64,000 nucleotides of DNA, taken from Ensifer adhaerens. GTDB lineage: Bacteria; Pseudomonadota; Alphaproteobacteria; Rhizobiales; Rhizobiaceae. The stretch spans positions 1-64,000 of the forward strand of contig NZ_LAZS01000007.1 in assembly GCF_002007205.1 (NCBI RefSeq), written 5' to 3'. Shown piece after piece: positions 17,390 through 25,397 of this stretch (the stretch's first letter is position 1; every line of letters begins with the position of its first letter). Made by a program: the position numbers and the translations under genes. A model generated the notes under the pieces. The model was not told the DNA's origin, searched no databases, and saw only the letters and a list, made by a program, of their open reading frames with translations.

Positions 17390-18784
17390 TTACGGATAAC
17401 AATAGGAATCGGACGAGCAGTCACCGCCTTCGAGGCGAACCTGATGCGGACGGTGGCCTTTCGGCCAGTCGACGAAAAAGTTTTCGTCGAACGCGATCCC
17501 CCCACCGTCGGCGACATTAAGCTTGACCATCCACCCGTCGATGCCTTCGGGGTAGAACTGCGGGTCGATGGCGCCATAGAGCGAGTTGGTGAAATAGACC
17601 CGCTTGCCGTCCCGGCTGATCTCCACCATCTGCGGTCCGCCGCTCAGCGCGCCGTTTGTCGCCTTCGGATGGCTTGCGCGCGAAACAATGCCGCCGATCC
17701 TGACCCGTCCTGTTTCCTTCGGTGCGAAGGGGTCGGAAACGTCGTACTGGATCATGTCGCCGGTGCCCCAGCAGGAGACGTAAAGGAACCGGTCATCCAT
17801 CGAGAGATCGATGTCGGTGACGAGCGGCGCGACCGCACTGAAACCTTTCAGCACCGGCGGCAGCAGATCCGGATCGGCCGGCTCTGCCGGAATCTCGATC
17901 ACCTTCTTCACGGCCCATTGGTCGCCATCACGGTACCAGGTCCAGATCGAGGCCGAGAGGTCCTTGAGGCTGATGACGCAGCCGACGAAACCATAGGCCT
18001 TGGTCGGATCATGAGCCGGGCGCAGTTCGAAGACGAGCTGGTGTTCCTCGCCGAAGTCGATCTCCTGCAGGTGCTTGCGCTTGTGCAGGTCCCAGAAATG
18101 CAGGCGGCGACCATATTTCGAACCGAGCAGTACCTCGGGAACCAGCCCGTTCTCGAATGTATCCGGCGTACCCCATTCGCTGGTGATCATCGTGTCGTGG
18201 CCGAGGTGCCACCAGAAGTCATAGGCAAGCTTCTGCGGTCCACGATCCAGTTCCCATTGGCCAAGCACATCGAAGCTTTGGTGGTCGAGCAGAAAGATGC
18301 CGCCCGGCGCCTTGCCGTCGCGGTCGGCAAGCGCGTTGACGTAGATGCCTTCGGGTCCGCAATGGGTTGTGTGCAACCGCGAATAATTCGCCTTCTCGGC
18401 GATTTCCGCGGGCTCGATCACACGAACGATCTTGGGACTGCGCGGATCAGGCTTGGTGTCGATGATGTGGAGACGCGAGGAGCGCAGGCCCGGCACCACC
18501 AGGTAGCGGCGCTCGACATGCGGATGCGGTGCGTTGGGGCACAGGCACGAGGAGCAGGCGTTCCAGCCGAAATGATGCAATTCGTCGCCGACATTCGGCA
18601 TATCGACCTGGCCGACGATCTGCGAATAGCTTGGAGACGCCGGATCCACATCGACGACGGCGATCGCGTCCGGCCTTTTTCGGTCGGGATCGAACGCCGC
18701 CACATAGGCAAGCGTCTCCTTTGGAGCCTTGGCCGCCATGCGCGGCGATGGATAGAAGGAAGGATCGGGTCGCCACGTCGCCAT
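17390..18784 (-). CDS. SBP56 family protein (selenium-binding / methanethiol oxidase)
   Basis: 464 residues, the normal length of the 56-kDa selenium-binding protein family. Characteristic stretches are HHFGWNACSSCLCP (with the conserved cysteines), SRLHTTHCGPEGIYVNAL and YVSCWGTGDMIQYDVSDP. Family members include human SELENBP1 and bacterial MtoX, which oxidise methanethiol to formaldehyde, H2S and H2O2. There is no signal peptide, unlike the periplasmic Hyphomicrobium enzyme. The start was placed at the ATG 7 bases after GGAG; another ATG two codons upstream is nearly on top of it. The next gene is a metal-carrier-like membrane protein. Confidence 0.9.
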   Translation of the reverse strand: MATWRPDPSFYPSPRMAAKAPKETLAYVAAFDPDRKRPDAIAVVDVDPASPSYSQIVGQVDMPNVGDELHHFGWNACSSCLCPNAPHPHVERRYLVVPGLRSSRLHIIDTKPDPRSPKIVRVIEPAEIAEKANYSRLHTTHCGPEGIYVNALADRDGKAPGGIFLLDHQSFDVLGQWELDRGPQKLAYDFWWHLGHDTMITSEWGTPDTFENGLVPEVLLGSKYGRRLHFWDLHKRKHLQEIDFGEEHQLVFELRPAHDPTKAYGFVGCVISLKDLSASIWTWYRDGDQWAVKKVIEIPAEPADPDLLPPVLKGFSAVAPLVTDIDLSMDDRFLYVSCWGTGDMIQYDVSDPFAPKETGRVRIGGIVSRASHPKATNGALSGGPQMVEISRDGKRVYFTNSLYGAIDPQFYPEGIDGWMVKLNVADGGGIAFDENFFVDWPKGHRPHQVRLEGGDCSSDSYCYP

Positions 18785-18951
18785 TGCCATTCTCCCTTCA
18801 GAGAATTCTAAATGCGCGGTTCCTGATGCAGGCTTCGGTGATGCGGCAAAAACGCGTCGGAAATGCGGCCTTTGCCTTATTTCCTGACGGGACACGCAAC
18901 GCCAAGACGGGACGAGACGTCATCGCGCTGACATAGGTTGGGCTGGTAGCA

Positions 18952-19707
18952 CTATGTCTCGATCTTCAGCTTCATCCTGTCGGCCGCAAATCGGCTGCGG
19001 GAATACTCCACCGGCCTGCCGTCGAGATCGGCGTTGGTGGACAGGGCTTCGAGCACGATTGCGCCCGGCGAAAGCTTCAGCATCGAAAGCTCCTCGGCGT
19101 CGGCGTGCCGGGCGACGATCTCGGTCGAGACGCGCACGTAATCATCCAGACCATGAGCGGCGAAGGCCTTGGTGACCGAGTGTAGCTGCTCGAACTCCTC
19201 GGCCATGCGCGGAAATCGATGCGCCGGATAATAGCTTGACGACACCGACAGCGGCCGGCCGTCGCCGCTGCTGACGGTGCGAAGCTCGGTCACCGGATCG
19301 CCCGGCGAAATGTCGAGCGCCCTTGCGACCTCGCCCGTTGCCGGCAGTTCGGCATGACCGAGCAGCCGGGTGCCGATCTCCTTCACCTGTCGGCCAAGAC
19401 CTTGCGAGAATCGCGTGCGCTTGGAGATCGGGTAGCTCACCCGCTCCTTGCGCTCGATCATCGTGCCGCGCCCCTGGACGGCGCGCACGAGGCCCTCCTC
19501 CGCAAGCGCCGCCAGCGCACTTCTCACTGTATGCCGGTTGACACCGAACTCCGCCGCAAGGGCGGTTTCCGGCGGCACCATGCCGGTCGCGTCATAATCG
19601 CCGTTGCTGATTGCCAGGCGAATCCGGTCGGCGATTTGCCGCCATAAAGCGACGCCCGTCTGGCGCTCCACCACTTTTCGCATTGCCGTGTCTTTTCGCA
19701 TTGGCAT
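18952..19707 (-). CDS. phnF: Phosphonate operon GntR/HutC-type regulator PhnF
   Basis: 251 residues: a winged helix DNA-binding domain (about 10-75, GVALWRQIADRIRLAI ... VNRHTVRSALAALAEEGLV) and a C-terminal UTRA ligand-binding domain ending in ALSTNADLDGRPVEYSRSRF. This is the PhnF branch of the HutC family, always near C-P lyase genes. It is divergent from phnG, and the 81-bp gap contains a perfect palindrome and a Pho-box-like repeat. The start is uncertain: ATGs occur at 19707, 19701 and 19683, none with a strong site. The first one overlaps the Pho-box repeat. Confidence 0.9.
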   Translation of the reverse strand: MPMRKDTAMRKVVERQTGVALWRQIADRIRLAISNGDYDATGMVPPETALAAEFGVNRHTVRSALAALAEEGLVRAVQGRGTMIERKERVSYPISKRTRFSQGLGRQVKEIGTRLLGHAELPATGEVARALDISPGDPVTELRTVSSGDGRPLSVSSSYYPAHRFPRMAEEFEQLHSVTKAFAAHGLDDYVRVSTEIVARHADAEELSMLKLSPGAIVLEALSTNADLDGRPVEYSRSRFAADRMKLKIET

Positions 19708-19723
19708 GTCACAAGCCTGTCAT
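19706..19723 (+). promoter_or_regulatory. Candidate Pho box upstream of phnG
   Basis: ATGTCAC-AAGC-CTGTCAT: two 7-bp half-sites 11 bp apart, in the direction of phnG. The known rhizobial Pho box is a direct repeat of CTGTCAT with a 4-bp spacer, so this fits closely. It ends 66 bp before the phnG ATG, with an AT-rich TATAAG-like segment about 20 bp downstream that could be the -10. It would put the C-P lyase operon under phosphate starvation control by PhoB. It also covers the first possible start codon of phnF. Confidence 0.6.
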
Positions 19724-19758
19724 TTGCCGACGTTATGAAAAAGTATAAGATGTATAGT

Positions 19759-19776
19759 TGTCTATATCAATAGACA
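19759..19776. promoter_or_regulatory. Candidate PhnF operator
   Basis: Perfect inverted repeat TGTCTAT-ATCA-ATAGACA, 18 bp, lying 13 bp before the phnG ATG and downstream of the Pho box. HutC-family regulators bind short GT-TATA-AC palindromes, and the position after the likely promoter fits repression by PhnF. The assignment is by position and symmetry. Confidence 0.6.
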
Positions 19777-19788
19777 TTTGAGGTGAAG

Positions 19789-20259
19789 ATGATGGATGCG
19801 AAGCTGAAACAGGAAAGCCCGCCGGACCCGGCGCGCAAGAACGCCATGGGTCTGCTTGCCCGCGCAACTCTCGACGAGCTCAACGCCGCCTGGGAAGCGC
19901 TTGCCGACAAGCCCGACGTTCATCCGGTCCGCGGTCCGGAAACCGGCCTCGTCATGGTGCGTGGGCGCATCGGCGGTGGCGGCGATCCCTTCAATCTCGG
20001 CGAAGCGACCGTCTCGCGCGCCACCATCCGTCTTTCGACCGGCGAGATCGGTCACGGGCAGTTGCTCGGCACCGACCGGCAGCGCGCGCGGCTTGCGGCG
20101 ATCTTCGACGCCCTTGCCCAGCGTGACGGCAACAGCGCCGAGGTCGAGGCTCTGCTTGGCCGTGTGGCCGACCGGCTTGCCCAGGAAGAACGCCGCAAGG
20201 CCGAAGAAACTGCGGCCACCCGCGTCGACTTTTTCACCATGGTCCGGGGAGACGACTGA
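19789..20259 (+). CDS. phnG: C-P lyase core subunit PhnG
   Basis: 156 residues. PhnG belongs to the PhnGHIJ core that, with PhnI, couples phosphonates to the ribose of ATP with loss of adenine. Recognisable parts are RARRNAMGLLARA-type start (ARKNAMGLLARAT) and the central PVRGPETGLVMVRGRIGGGG. GAGGTG stands before two adjacent ATGs (19789 and 19792); either could be used. Its stop overlaps the phnH ATG (TGATG). First gene of the operon, behind the Pho-box-like repeat and the palindrome. Confidence 0.92.
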   Translation: MMDAKLKQESPPDPARKNAMGLLARATLDELNAAWEALADKPDVHPVRGPETGLVMVRGRIGGGGDPFNLGEATVSRATIRLSTGEIGHGQLLGTDRQRARLAAIFDALAQRDGNSAEVEALLGRVADRLAQEERRKAEETAATRVDFFTMVRGDD

Positions 20260-20867
20260 TGGCCAGCCAATCGCAGATATACGCCGGCGCTTTTGCCGAT
20301 CCGGTCTTTGCCGCCCAGTCCGTCTTCCGCCACCTGATGGACGGCTTTGCCCGCCCCGGCACGATCAAGCGCCTCAAGGCGACGAGCACCCCTCCTGCCC
20401 CGCTGGCCTCCGCCGCCGGTGCGGTGGCGCTGACGCTTTGCGACCACGACACGCCCGTCTGGCTGACGCCGGCACTTTCCAAGTCGGCCGTTCCGCAGTG
20501 GATCGCTTTCCATACGGGTGCTCCGGTCACCACCAGCAAGACTGACGCCCGCTTCGCCTTTATCGAAAAGGGCACCGCCTTCCCCGGTTTCGACCAATTT
20601 TCGCTCGGCACCCAGGAATATCCGGATCGTTCGACGACGCTCGTCATCGAAGTCGAGGCACTGACCGGCGGCCCGGTGCTGACGGCCAAGGGTCCCGGCA
20701 TCAAGGACGAGACGGAGGTCGCCGTGAAGGGTCTGCCGGATGTCTTCCTCGAATTCTGGACCGCGAACCGCGCGGTCTTTCCGCGCGGCGTCGATCTCGT
20801 GCTCACCGCCGGAGACAAGCTCGTCTGCCTGCCGCGCACCACCCGTCTTGCGCTCAAGGAGGCGTGA
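20259..20867 (+). CDS. phnH: C-P lyase core subunit PhnH
   Basis: 202 residues, the typical PhnH size. The start YAGAFADPVFAAQSVFRHLMDGFARPG and the later RGVDLVLTAGDKLVCLPRTTR are hallmarks of the family. PhnH forms a dimer in the C-P lyase core complex; it has a PLP-transferase-like fold without the cofactor. Its ATG overlaps the phnG stop by one base, and phnI starts 3 bases after its own stop codon, so translation is coupled. Confidence 0.94.
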   Translation: MASQSQIYAGAFADPVFAAQSVFRHLMDGFARPGTIKRLKATSTPPAPLASAAGAVALTLCDHDTPVWLTPALSKSAVPQWIAFHTGAPVTTSKTDARFAFIEKGTAFPGFDQFSLGTQEYPDRSTTLVIEVEALTGGPVLTAKGPGIKDETEVAVKGLPDVFLEFWTANRAVFPRGVDLVLTAGDKLVCLPRTTRLALKEA

Positions 20868-20870
20868 CCC

Positions 20871-21980
20871 ATGTATGTAGCCGTCAAGGGCGGGGAAACC
20901 GCAATTGCCAATGCCCACCGCCTTCTCGCCGATCGCCGCCGCGGCGACCGCAATCTGCCCTCGATCACCATCGACCAGGTGGTCGAACAGCTCGGCCTTG
21001 CGGTCGATAGGGTGATGGCGGAAGCCTCGCTCTACGACCGTGCGCTCGCAGCGCTTGCCGTTCGACAGGCGCGCGGCGACATGATCGAGGCGATCTTCAT
21101 CCTGCGCGCCTATCGCACGACGCTGCCGCGCTTCGGTTACTCCGAGCCGGTCGACACCGCCAATATGAAGGTCGAGCGCCGCGTGTCTGCGACCTACAAG
21201 GATCTGCCCGGCGGACAGCTTCTGGGCCCGACCTTCGATTACACCCACCGCCTGCTCGACCCGTCGCTGATCGCCGACGAAGCCGTCGAAGAGCCCGCGG
21301 TCAAGGAACCCGGCGAACATGTCATGCGCGTCTCCGACATCCTCGACGGCGAGGGCCTGATCGAAGGCGATGGCCAGATGCCCGAAGGCCACGTGATGGG
21401 CGACCTCACCCGCGAGCCGATGGAATTTCCCATGGCGCGCGACCTGCGCCTGCAGGCGCTTGCCCGCGGCGACGAAGGCTTCCTGCTGGCGCTTGCCTAT
21501 TCCACCCAGCGTGGCTACGGCCGCACCCACCCCTTCGTCGGCGAAGTGCGTATCGGCGAAGTGGAAGTCGAGCTCGACCTGCCCGAACTCGGCTTTGCGG
21601 TTTCGCTCGGCACGATCCGCGTCACCGAATGCCAGATGGTCAATCAGTTCATGGGCTCGGCCAAGCAGCCGCCGCAATTTACCCGCGGCTACGGCCTCGT
21701 CTTCGGCCAGAGCGAACGCAAGGCGATGTCGATGTCGCTGGTCGACCGGGCGCTGCGCACCGACGAGTTCAACGAGGACATCGTTGCACCGGCGCAGGAT
21801 CAGGAGTTCGTCATTTCGCATGCCGACAACGTCCAGGCGACCGGCTTCGTCGAGCATCTGAAGCTGCCGCATTATGTCGACTTCCAGGCGGAACTCGATC
21901 TCGTCCGCCGCATGCGCCGCGACTACGACGCCGCGAATTCTGGCGAGACGGCTAAGGAACAGCGGGAGGCGGCAGAATGA
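20871..21980 (+). CDS. phnI: C-P lyase core subunit PhnI
   Basis: 369 residues. PhnI is the nucleosidase that replaces adenine of ATP by the phosphonate when assisted by PhnGHL. The start MYVAVKGGETAIANAHRLL, SYSEPVDT-type FGYSEPVDT segment and RGYGLVFGQSERKAMSMSLVD are family hallmarks. The stop codon overlaps an ATG on the same strand at 21977. Unlike the tight spacing elsewhere in the operon, 256 bp separate it from phnJ; that stretch carries a small gene on the opposite strand. Confidence 0.95.
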   Translation: MYVAVKGGETAIANAHRLLADRRRGDRNLPSITIDQVVEQLGLAVDRVMAEASLYDRALAALAVRQARGDMIEAIFILRAYRTTLPRFGYSEPVDTANMKVERRVSATYKDLPGGQLLGPTFDYTHRLLDPSLIADEAVEEPAVKEPGEHVMRVSDILDGEGLIEGDGQMPEGHVMGDLTREPMEFPMARDLRLQALARGDEGFLLALAYSTQRGYGRTHPFVGEVRIGEVEVELDLPELGFAVSLGTIRVTECQMVNQFMGSAKQPPQFTRGYGLVFGQSERKAMSMSLVDRALRTDEFNEDIVAPAQDQEFVISHADNVQATGFVEHLKLPHYVDFQAELDLVRRMRRDYDAANSGETAKEQREAAE

Positions 21981-22006
21981 TCGGGAACGCCCCCGGCGGC
22001 CGTTGC

Positions 22007-22192
22007 TCAATCGCCGCCACCGTCTCCGCCGCCGCAATCGCCACTGCCATCGCCGAAGGTACCGGCGTAGCCGGAGCCATCGTCTTTGCGCGCCTTGGCA
22101 TTGGGTTCACGACGGGCATTGACCGCAGCCCAATACAGGACCGCCACCACGGCCGCGACGATCACAATCACCCCGAAAATCATCTCGCTCAC
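22007..22192 (-). CDS. Small membrane protein antisense within the phn operon
   Basis: 61 residues from a GTG at 22192, or 58 from the ATG at 22183, which has AGGA about 10 bases upstream. One clear membrane span (MIFGVIVIVAAVVAVLYWAA) is followed by a basic NARREPNAKARK stretch and a Gly/Asp/Cys tail (SGDCGGGDGGGD). Such spans with Gly/Asp/Cys tails occur in small rhizobial membrane proteins. It fills the phnI-phnJ gap on the opposite strand. An 87-codon frame on the plus strand (21977-22240) joins phnI and phnJ by ATGA overlaps at both ends, so which strand is coding is not settled. Confidence 0.5.
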   Translation of the reverse strand: MSEMIFGVIVIVAAVVAVLYWAAVNARREPNAKARKDDGSGYAGTFGDGSGDCGGGDGGGD

Positions 22193-22236
22193 ATCCTGGC
22201 CCCATCAGCGGTCGACACACTCAAGGGTAATCGGCG

Positions 22237-23115
22237 ATGAACGACCTTGCTACTTATAATTTCGCCTATCTGGACGAACAGACGAAGCGGATGATCCGCC
22301 GCGCGATCCTCAAAGCGATCGCCATTCCCGGCTACCAGGTGCCTTTTGCGTCGCGCGAAATGCCGATGCCTTACGGTTGGGGCACAGGCGGCGTACAGGT
22401 GACGGCCTCCATCCTCGGACCGGAAGACGTTCTGAAGGTCATCGACCAGGGTGCGGACGACACCACCAATGCGGTCTCGATCCGGGCCTTCTTCCAGAAG
22501 GTCGCCAACGTCGCGGTCACCACGAGGACGAAAGAGGCGACGATCATCCAGACGCGCCACCGTATCCCCGAGGAGAAGCTGTCCGAAGGCCAGACCCTCG
22601 TCTACCAGGTGCCGATCCCGGAGCCCTTGCGTTTCCTCGAGCCGCGCGAGACCGAGACCCGCAAGATGCACGCGCTCGAGGAATACGGGCTGATGCATGT
22701 AAAGCTCTACGAGGACATCGCCCGCAACGGCCATATCGCCACGACCTATGCCTATCCGGTCAAGGTCGAGGGCCGCTACGTCATGGACCCGTCGCCGACG
22801 CCGAAGTTCGACAATCCGAAGATGCACATGTCGGAGGCGCTGCAACTCTTCGGCGCCGGCCGCGAAAAGCGCATCTATGCCGTGCCGCCCTACACCGACG
22901 TCGTCAGCCTCGATTTCGACGACCATCCGTTCGAGATCCAGAGCTTCGACAAGCCCTGCGCGCTCTGCGGCGCCGAGGACGTCTATCTCGACGAAGTGAT
23001 CCTCGACGACAAGGGCGGGCGCATGTTCGTCTGCTCCGATACCGATCATTGCGAAGACCGCCGCGCCTGCGGCCACGCAGGTCACATGCTTGCCCGAAAG
23101 GAAGCCGCAGAATGA
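22237..23115 (+). CDS. phnJ: C-P lyase PhnJ, radical SAM enzyme
   Basis: 292 residues. PhnJ cleaves the carbon-phosphorus bond of ribose-phosphonate phosphate using a 4Fe-4S cluster and S-adenosylmethionine. Cysteines fall at C241, C244, C266 and C272 (KPCALCG and FVCSDTDHC), the same numbers as in the E. coli protein, where the first three hold the cluster and the last forms the thiyl radical. The start codon overlaps the end of the plus-strand frame in the phnI-phnJ gap, and its own stop overlaps phnK (ATGA). Confidence 0.96.
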   Translation: MNDLATYNFAYLDEQTKRMIRRAILKAIAIPGYQVPFASREMPMPYGWGTGGVQVTASILGPEDVLKVIDQGADDTTNAVSIRAFFQKVANVAVTTRTKEATIIQTRHRIPEEKLSEGQTLVYQVPIPEPLRFLEPRETETRKMHALEEYGLMHVKLYEDIARNGHIATTYAYPVKVEGRYVMDPSPTPKFDNPKMHMSEALQLFGAGREKRIYAVPPYTDVVSLDFDDHPFEIQSFDKPCALCGAEDVYLDEVILDDKGGRMFVCSDTDHCEDRRACGHAGHMLARKEAAE

Positions 23116-23888
23116 GTACGCTCCCGCTCCTGAAAGTGAACGACGTCTCGAAGTTCTACGGAAGCCGCATCGGCTGCCGCAACGTCTCCTTCGAGCTCTA
23201 TGCGGGCGAAGTGCTCGCCATCGTCGGCGAATCCGGCTCGGGCAAGACGACGCTTCTGTCGTGCCTCTCGACCCGGCTGATGCCGACCTCCGGCATCGTC
23301 GAATACCACATGCGCGACGGTCAGTATCGTGACCTCGCCCGCATGGGAGAAGCCGAACGCCGCTTCCTGATGCGCACCGATTGGGGCTTCGTCCACCAGA
23401 ACCCGGCCGACGGCCTGCGCATGACGGTGTCTGCCGGCGCCAATGTTGGCGAGCGCCTGATGGCCGTCGGCGATCGCCACTACGGCAACATCCGCGCCAC
23501 CGCCAGCGACTGGCTGCAGCGGGTGGAAATCGGCGTCGACCGTATCGACGACCAGCCGCGCGCCTTTTCCGGCGGCATGCGCCAGCGCCTGCAGATCGCC
23601 CGCAACCTCGTCACCTCCCCGCGCCTCGTCTTCATGGACGAGCCGACCGGCGGCCTCGACGTTTCGGTGCAGGCGCGCCTGCTCGATCTGGTGCGCGGCC
23701 TCGTGCACGACCTCGGCCTTGCGGCCATCATCGTCACCCACGACCTCGCCGTCGCTCGCCTTCTCTCGCACCGGATGATGGTGATGAAGGACGGCGCCGT
23801 CATCGAACAGGGGCTGACCGACCGCGTGCTCGACGATCCGCGCGAGCCCTATACCCAGCTTCTCGTCTCCTCGATCCTGCAGGTGTGA
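23112..23888 (+). CDS. phnK: C-P lyase ATP-binding protein PhnK
   Basis: 258 residues of ABC-ATPase type. Walker A is GESGSGKTT (39-47), the signature FSGGMRQRLQIAR, and Walker B LVFMDEPTGGLD, then the switch His in IIVTHDLAV. PhnK binds the PhnGHIJ core rather than a membrane permease. The ATG overlaps the phnJ stop by 4 bases. The 65-bp gap to phnL contains a palindromic repeat. Confidence 0.94.
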   Translation: MSTLPLLKVNDVSKFYGSRIGCRNVSFELYAGEVLAIVGESGSGKTTLLSCLSTRLMPTSGIVEYHMRDGQYRDLARMGEAERRFLMRTDWGFVHQNPADGLRMTVSAGANVGERLMAVGDRHYGNIRATASDWLQRVEIGVDRIDDQPRAFSGGMRQRLQIARNLVTSPRLVFMDEPTGGLDVSVQARLLDLVRGLVHDLGLAAIIVTHDLAVARLLSHRMMVMKDGAVIEQGLTDRVLDDPREPYTQLLVSSILQV

Positions 23889-23935
23889 CGCATGATCCCG
23901 AAAAGTGGAACCCGGCTTTCGGCCAAGATCATGCG
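23889..23935. repeat. Rhizobial intergenic palindrome between phnK and phnL
   Basis: 47-bp imperfect palindrome with outer arms CGCATGATC / GATCATGCG and inner CCGAAAAG- / CTTTCGG-like arms. This form (CATGATC...CCGAAAAGTGG...GATCATG) is a frequent dispersed repeat in Rhizobiales genomes. It begins immediately at the end of phnK, inside the operon, and ends 18 bp before the phnL ATG, so it would form a hairpin in the polycistronic RNA. Confidence 0.65.
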
Positions 23936-23953
23936 CAAGGGAAAGTAAGAACC

Positions 23954-24661
23954 ATGGCAACTCCTCTCGTTGTTTCCGAAGTCGCAAAAAGCTTCACCAT
24001 GCACCTGCGTGACGGCGTCCGCCGGCCCGTCGTCGCCAACGTCTCCTTCTCGGTCAAGGCAGGCGAATGCGTCGTTCTCGGCGGCCCGTCCGGCGTCGGC
24101 AAGAGCTCGATCCTGAAAATGCTCTACGGCAATTACGGCGTGGACGAGGGCCAGATCCTGATGGATCACGACGGCAAGCTGGTAAACCTGGCAACGGCCG
24201 AGCCGCGCACCGTGCTTGAAGTCCGGCGCACGACGCTCGGCTATGTCAGCCAGTTCCTGCGGGTCGTGCCGCGCGTCTCCTCCCTCGACATCGTCGCCGA
24301 GCCGCTGCACGCCCGTGGCATGCCGCTCGAGGAGGCACGCACGCATGCAGCCGAGCTCCTGAGCAAGCTGAACCTCCCGCGCGAACTCTGGGGACTGCCG
24401 CCGGCAACCTTTTCCGGCGGCGAGCAGCAGCGCGTCAACATCGCCCGCGGCTTCATCACCGACCACAAGATCCTTCTGCTCGACGAGCCGACCGCTTCGC
24501 TCGACGCGAAGAACCGGGCGGTCGTGGTCGAGCTGATCGCCGAGAAAAAGGCCAAGGGCACGGCGCTGATCGGCATCTTTCACGATGAGGAAGTGCGCGA
24601 CGCGGTTGCCGACCGCATCCTCGACGTCTCGGCCTTCTCGCCCAGAAAGACTGCCGCATGA
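23954..24661 (+). CDS. phnL: C-P lyase ATP-binding protein PhnL
   Basis: 235 residues of ABC-ATPase type: Walker A GGPSGVGKSS (about 43-52), signature FSGGEQQRVNIARG, Walker B KILLLDEPTASLD, and FHDEEV where the switch histidine is. PhnL is needed with PhnGHI for the nucleosidase step. AAGGGAAAG lies before the ATG, and the stop overlaps the following transferase gene (ATGA). Confidence 0.94.
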   Translation: MATPLVVSEVAKSFTMHLRDGVRRPVVANVSFSVKAGECVVLGGPSGVGKSSILKMLYGNYGVDEGQILMDHDGKLVNLATAEPRTVLEVRRTTLGYVSQFLRVVPRVSSLDIVAEPLHARGMPLEEARTHAAELLSKLNLPRELWGLPPATFSGGEQQRVNIARGFITDHKILLLDEPTASLDAKNRAVVVELIAEKKAKGTALIGIFHDEEVRDAVADRILDVSAFSPRKTAA

Positions 24662-25272
24662 GCCAGAAGCTCGGGCTCGAGCCCTTCATCCACCCGACGG
24701 CGAGCGTCAACAATTCGACGCTCGGCCGCTACACCGAAGTGCAGGAGCGCTCAAGGCTCGACGAGGTCGAGTTCGGCGACTACTCCTACATCATGCAGGA
24801 CGGCTCGATCTGGTGCGCGACGGTCGGCAAGTTCGTCAACATCGCCGCCGCCGTGCGCATCAACGCCACCAATCACCCGACCTGGCGCGCTACGCTGCAC
24901 CACTTCACCTATCGCGCGCCCAACTATTGGGACGATACGGAGCTCGACCACGACCTCTTCGCCTGGCGACGGTCGAACCGGGTGACGATCGGCCATGACG
25001 TCTGGATCGGCCACGGCGCCACCATCCTGCCGGGCGTGACTGTCGGCAATGGCGCTGTCATCGGCGCCGGCGCGGTCGTCTCGAAAGATGTCGATCCCTA
25101 TACCATCGTCGGCGGCGTGCCGACCAAGCTCATCCGCGCCCGCTTCAACGAGGGCATCGGCGAGCGAATGGACGCACTCTCCTGGTGGGACTGGGACCAC
25201 CAGCGCCTGCGCCGCGCACTCGACGATTTCCGCGAGCTGACGGCCGAGGAATTTCTGGTGCGCTACGCATGA
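24658..25272 (+). CDS. Phosphonate-associated hexapeptide-repeat transferase
   Basis: 204 residues with a left-handed beta-helix: repeats such as TVGKFVNIAAAVRI and GHDVWIGHGATILPGVTVGNGAVIGAGAVVSKDV. Such transferases (DapD/chloramphenicol acetyltransferase-like) recur in C-P lyase operons and probably acetylate a phosphonate or aminophosphonate. Starts within the phnL stop (ATGA). This is the last gene of the operon in the window; phnM and phnN, which would be needed to finish the pathway, do not follow. Confidence 0.88.
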   Translation: MSQKLGLEPFIHPTASVNNSTLGRYTEVQERSRLDEVEFGDYSYIMQDGSIWCATVGKFVNIAAAVRINATNHPTWRATLHHFTYRAPNYWDDTELDHDLFAWRRSNRVTIGHDVWIGHGATILPGVTVGNGAVIGAGAVVSKDVDPYTIVGGVPTKLIRARFNEGIGERMDALSWWDWDHQRLRRALDDFRELTAEEFLVRYA

Positions 25273-25284
25273 GCCGCATTGCAG

Positions 25285-25316
25285 TCGAGGGTGCCCAGCG
25301 AGTCCGGCGCCCTCGA
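25285..25316 (+). terminator. Hairpin after the phn operon
   Basis: An 11-bp stem (TCGAGGGTGCC / GGCGCCCTCGA, one G-U pair) with a 10-nt loop starts 13 bp after the last phn-operon stop codon. There is no T-run, so it may rely on Rho or only protect the 3' end, but the position fits the end of the transcript. Confidence 0.4.
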
Positions 25317-25397
25317 TAGCTGCCGGACCCGATAGACAACGTTGGGTCGCCGGGCGGCAAGCGTACGAACCGGGAGCTGGTTAGGATCACCGCTGTG

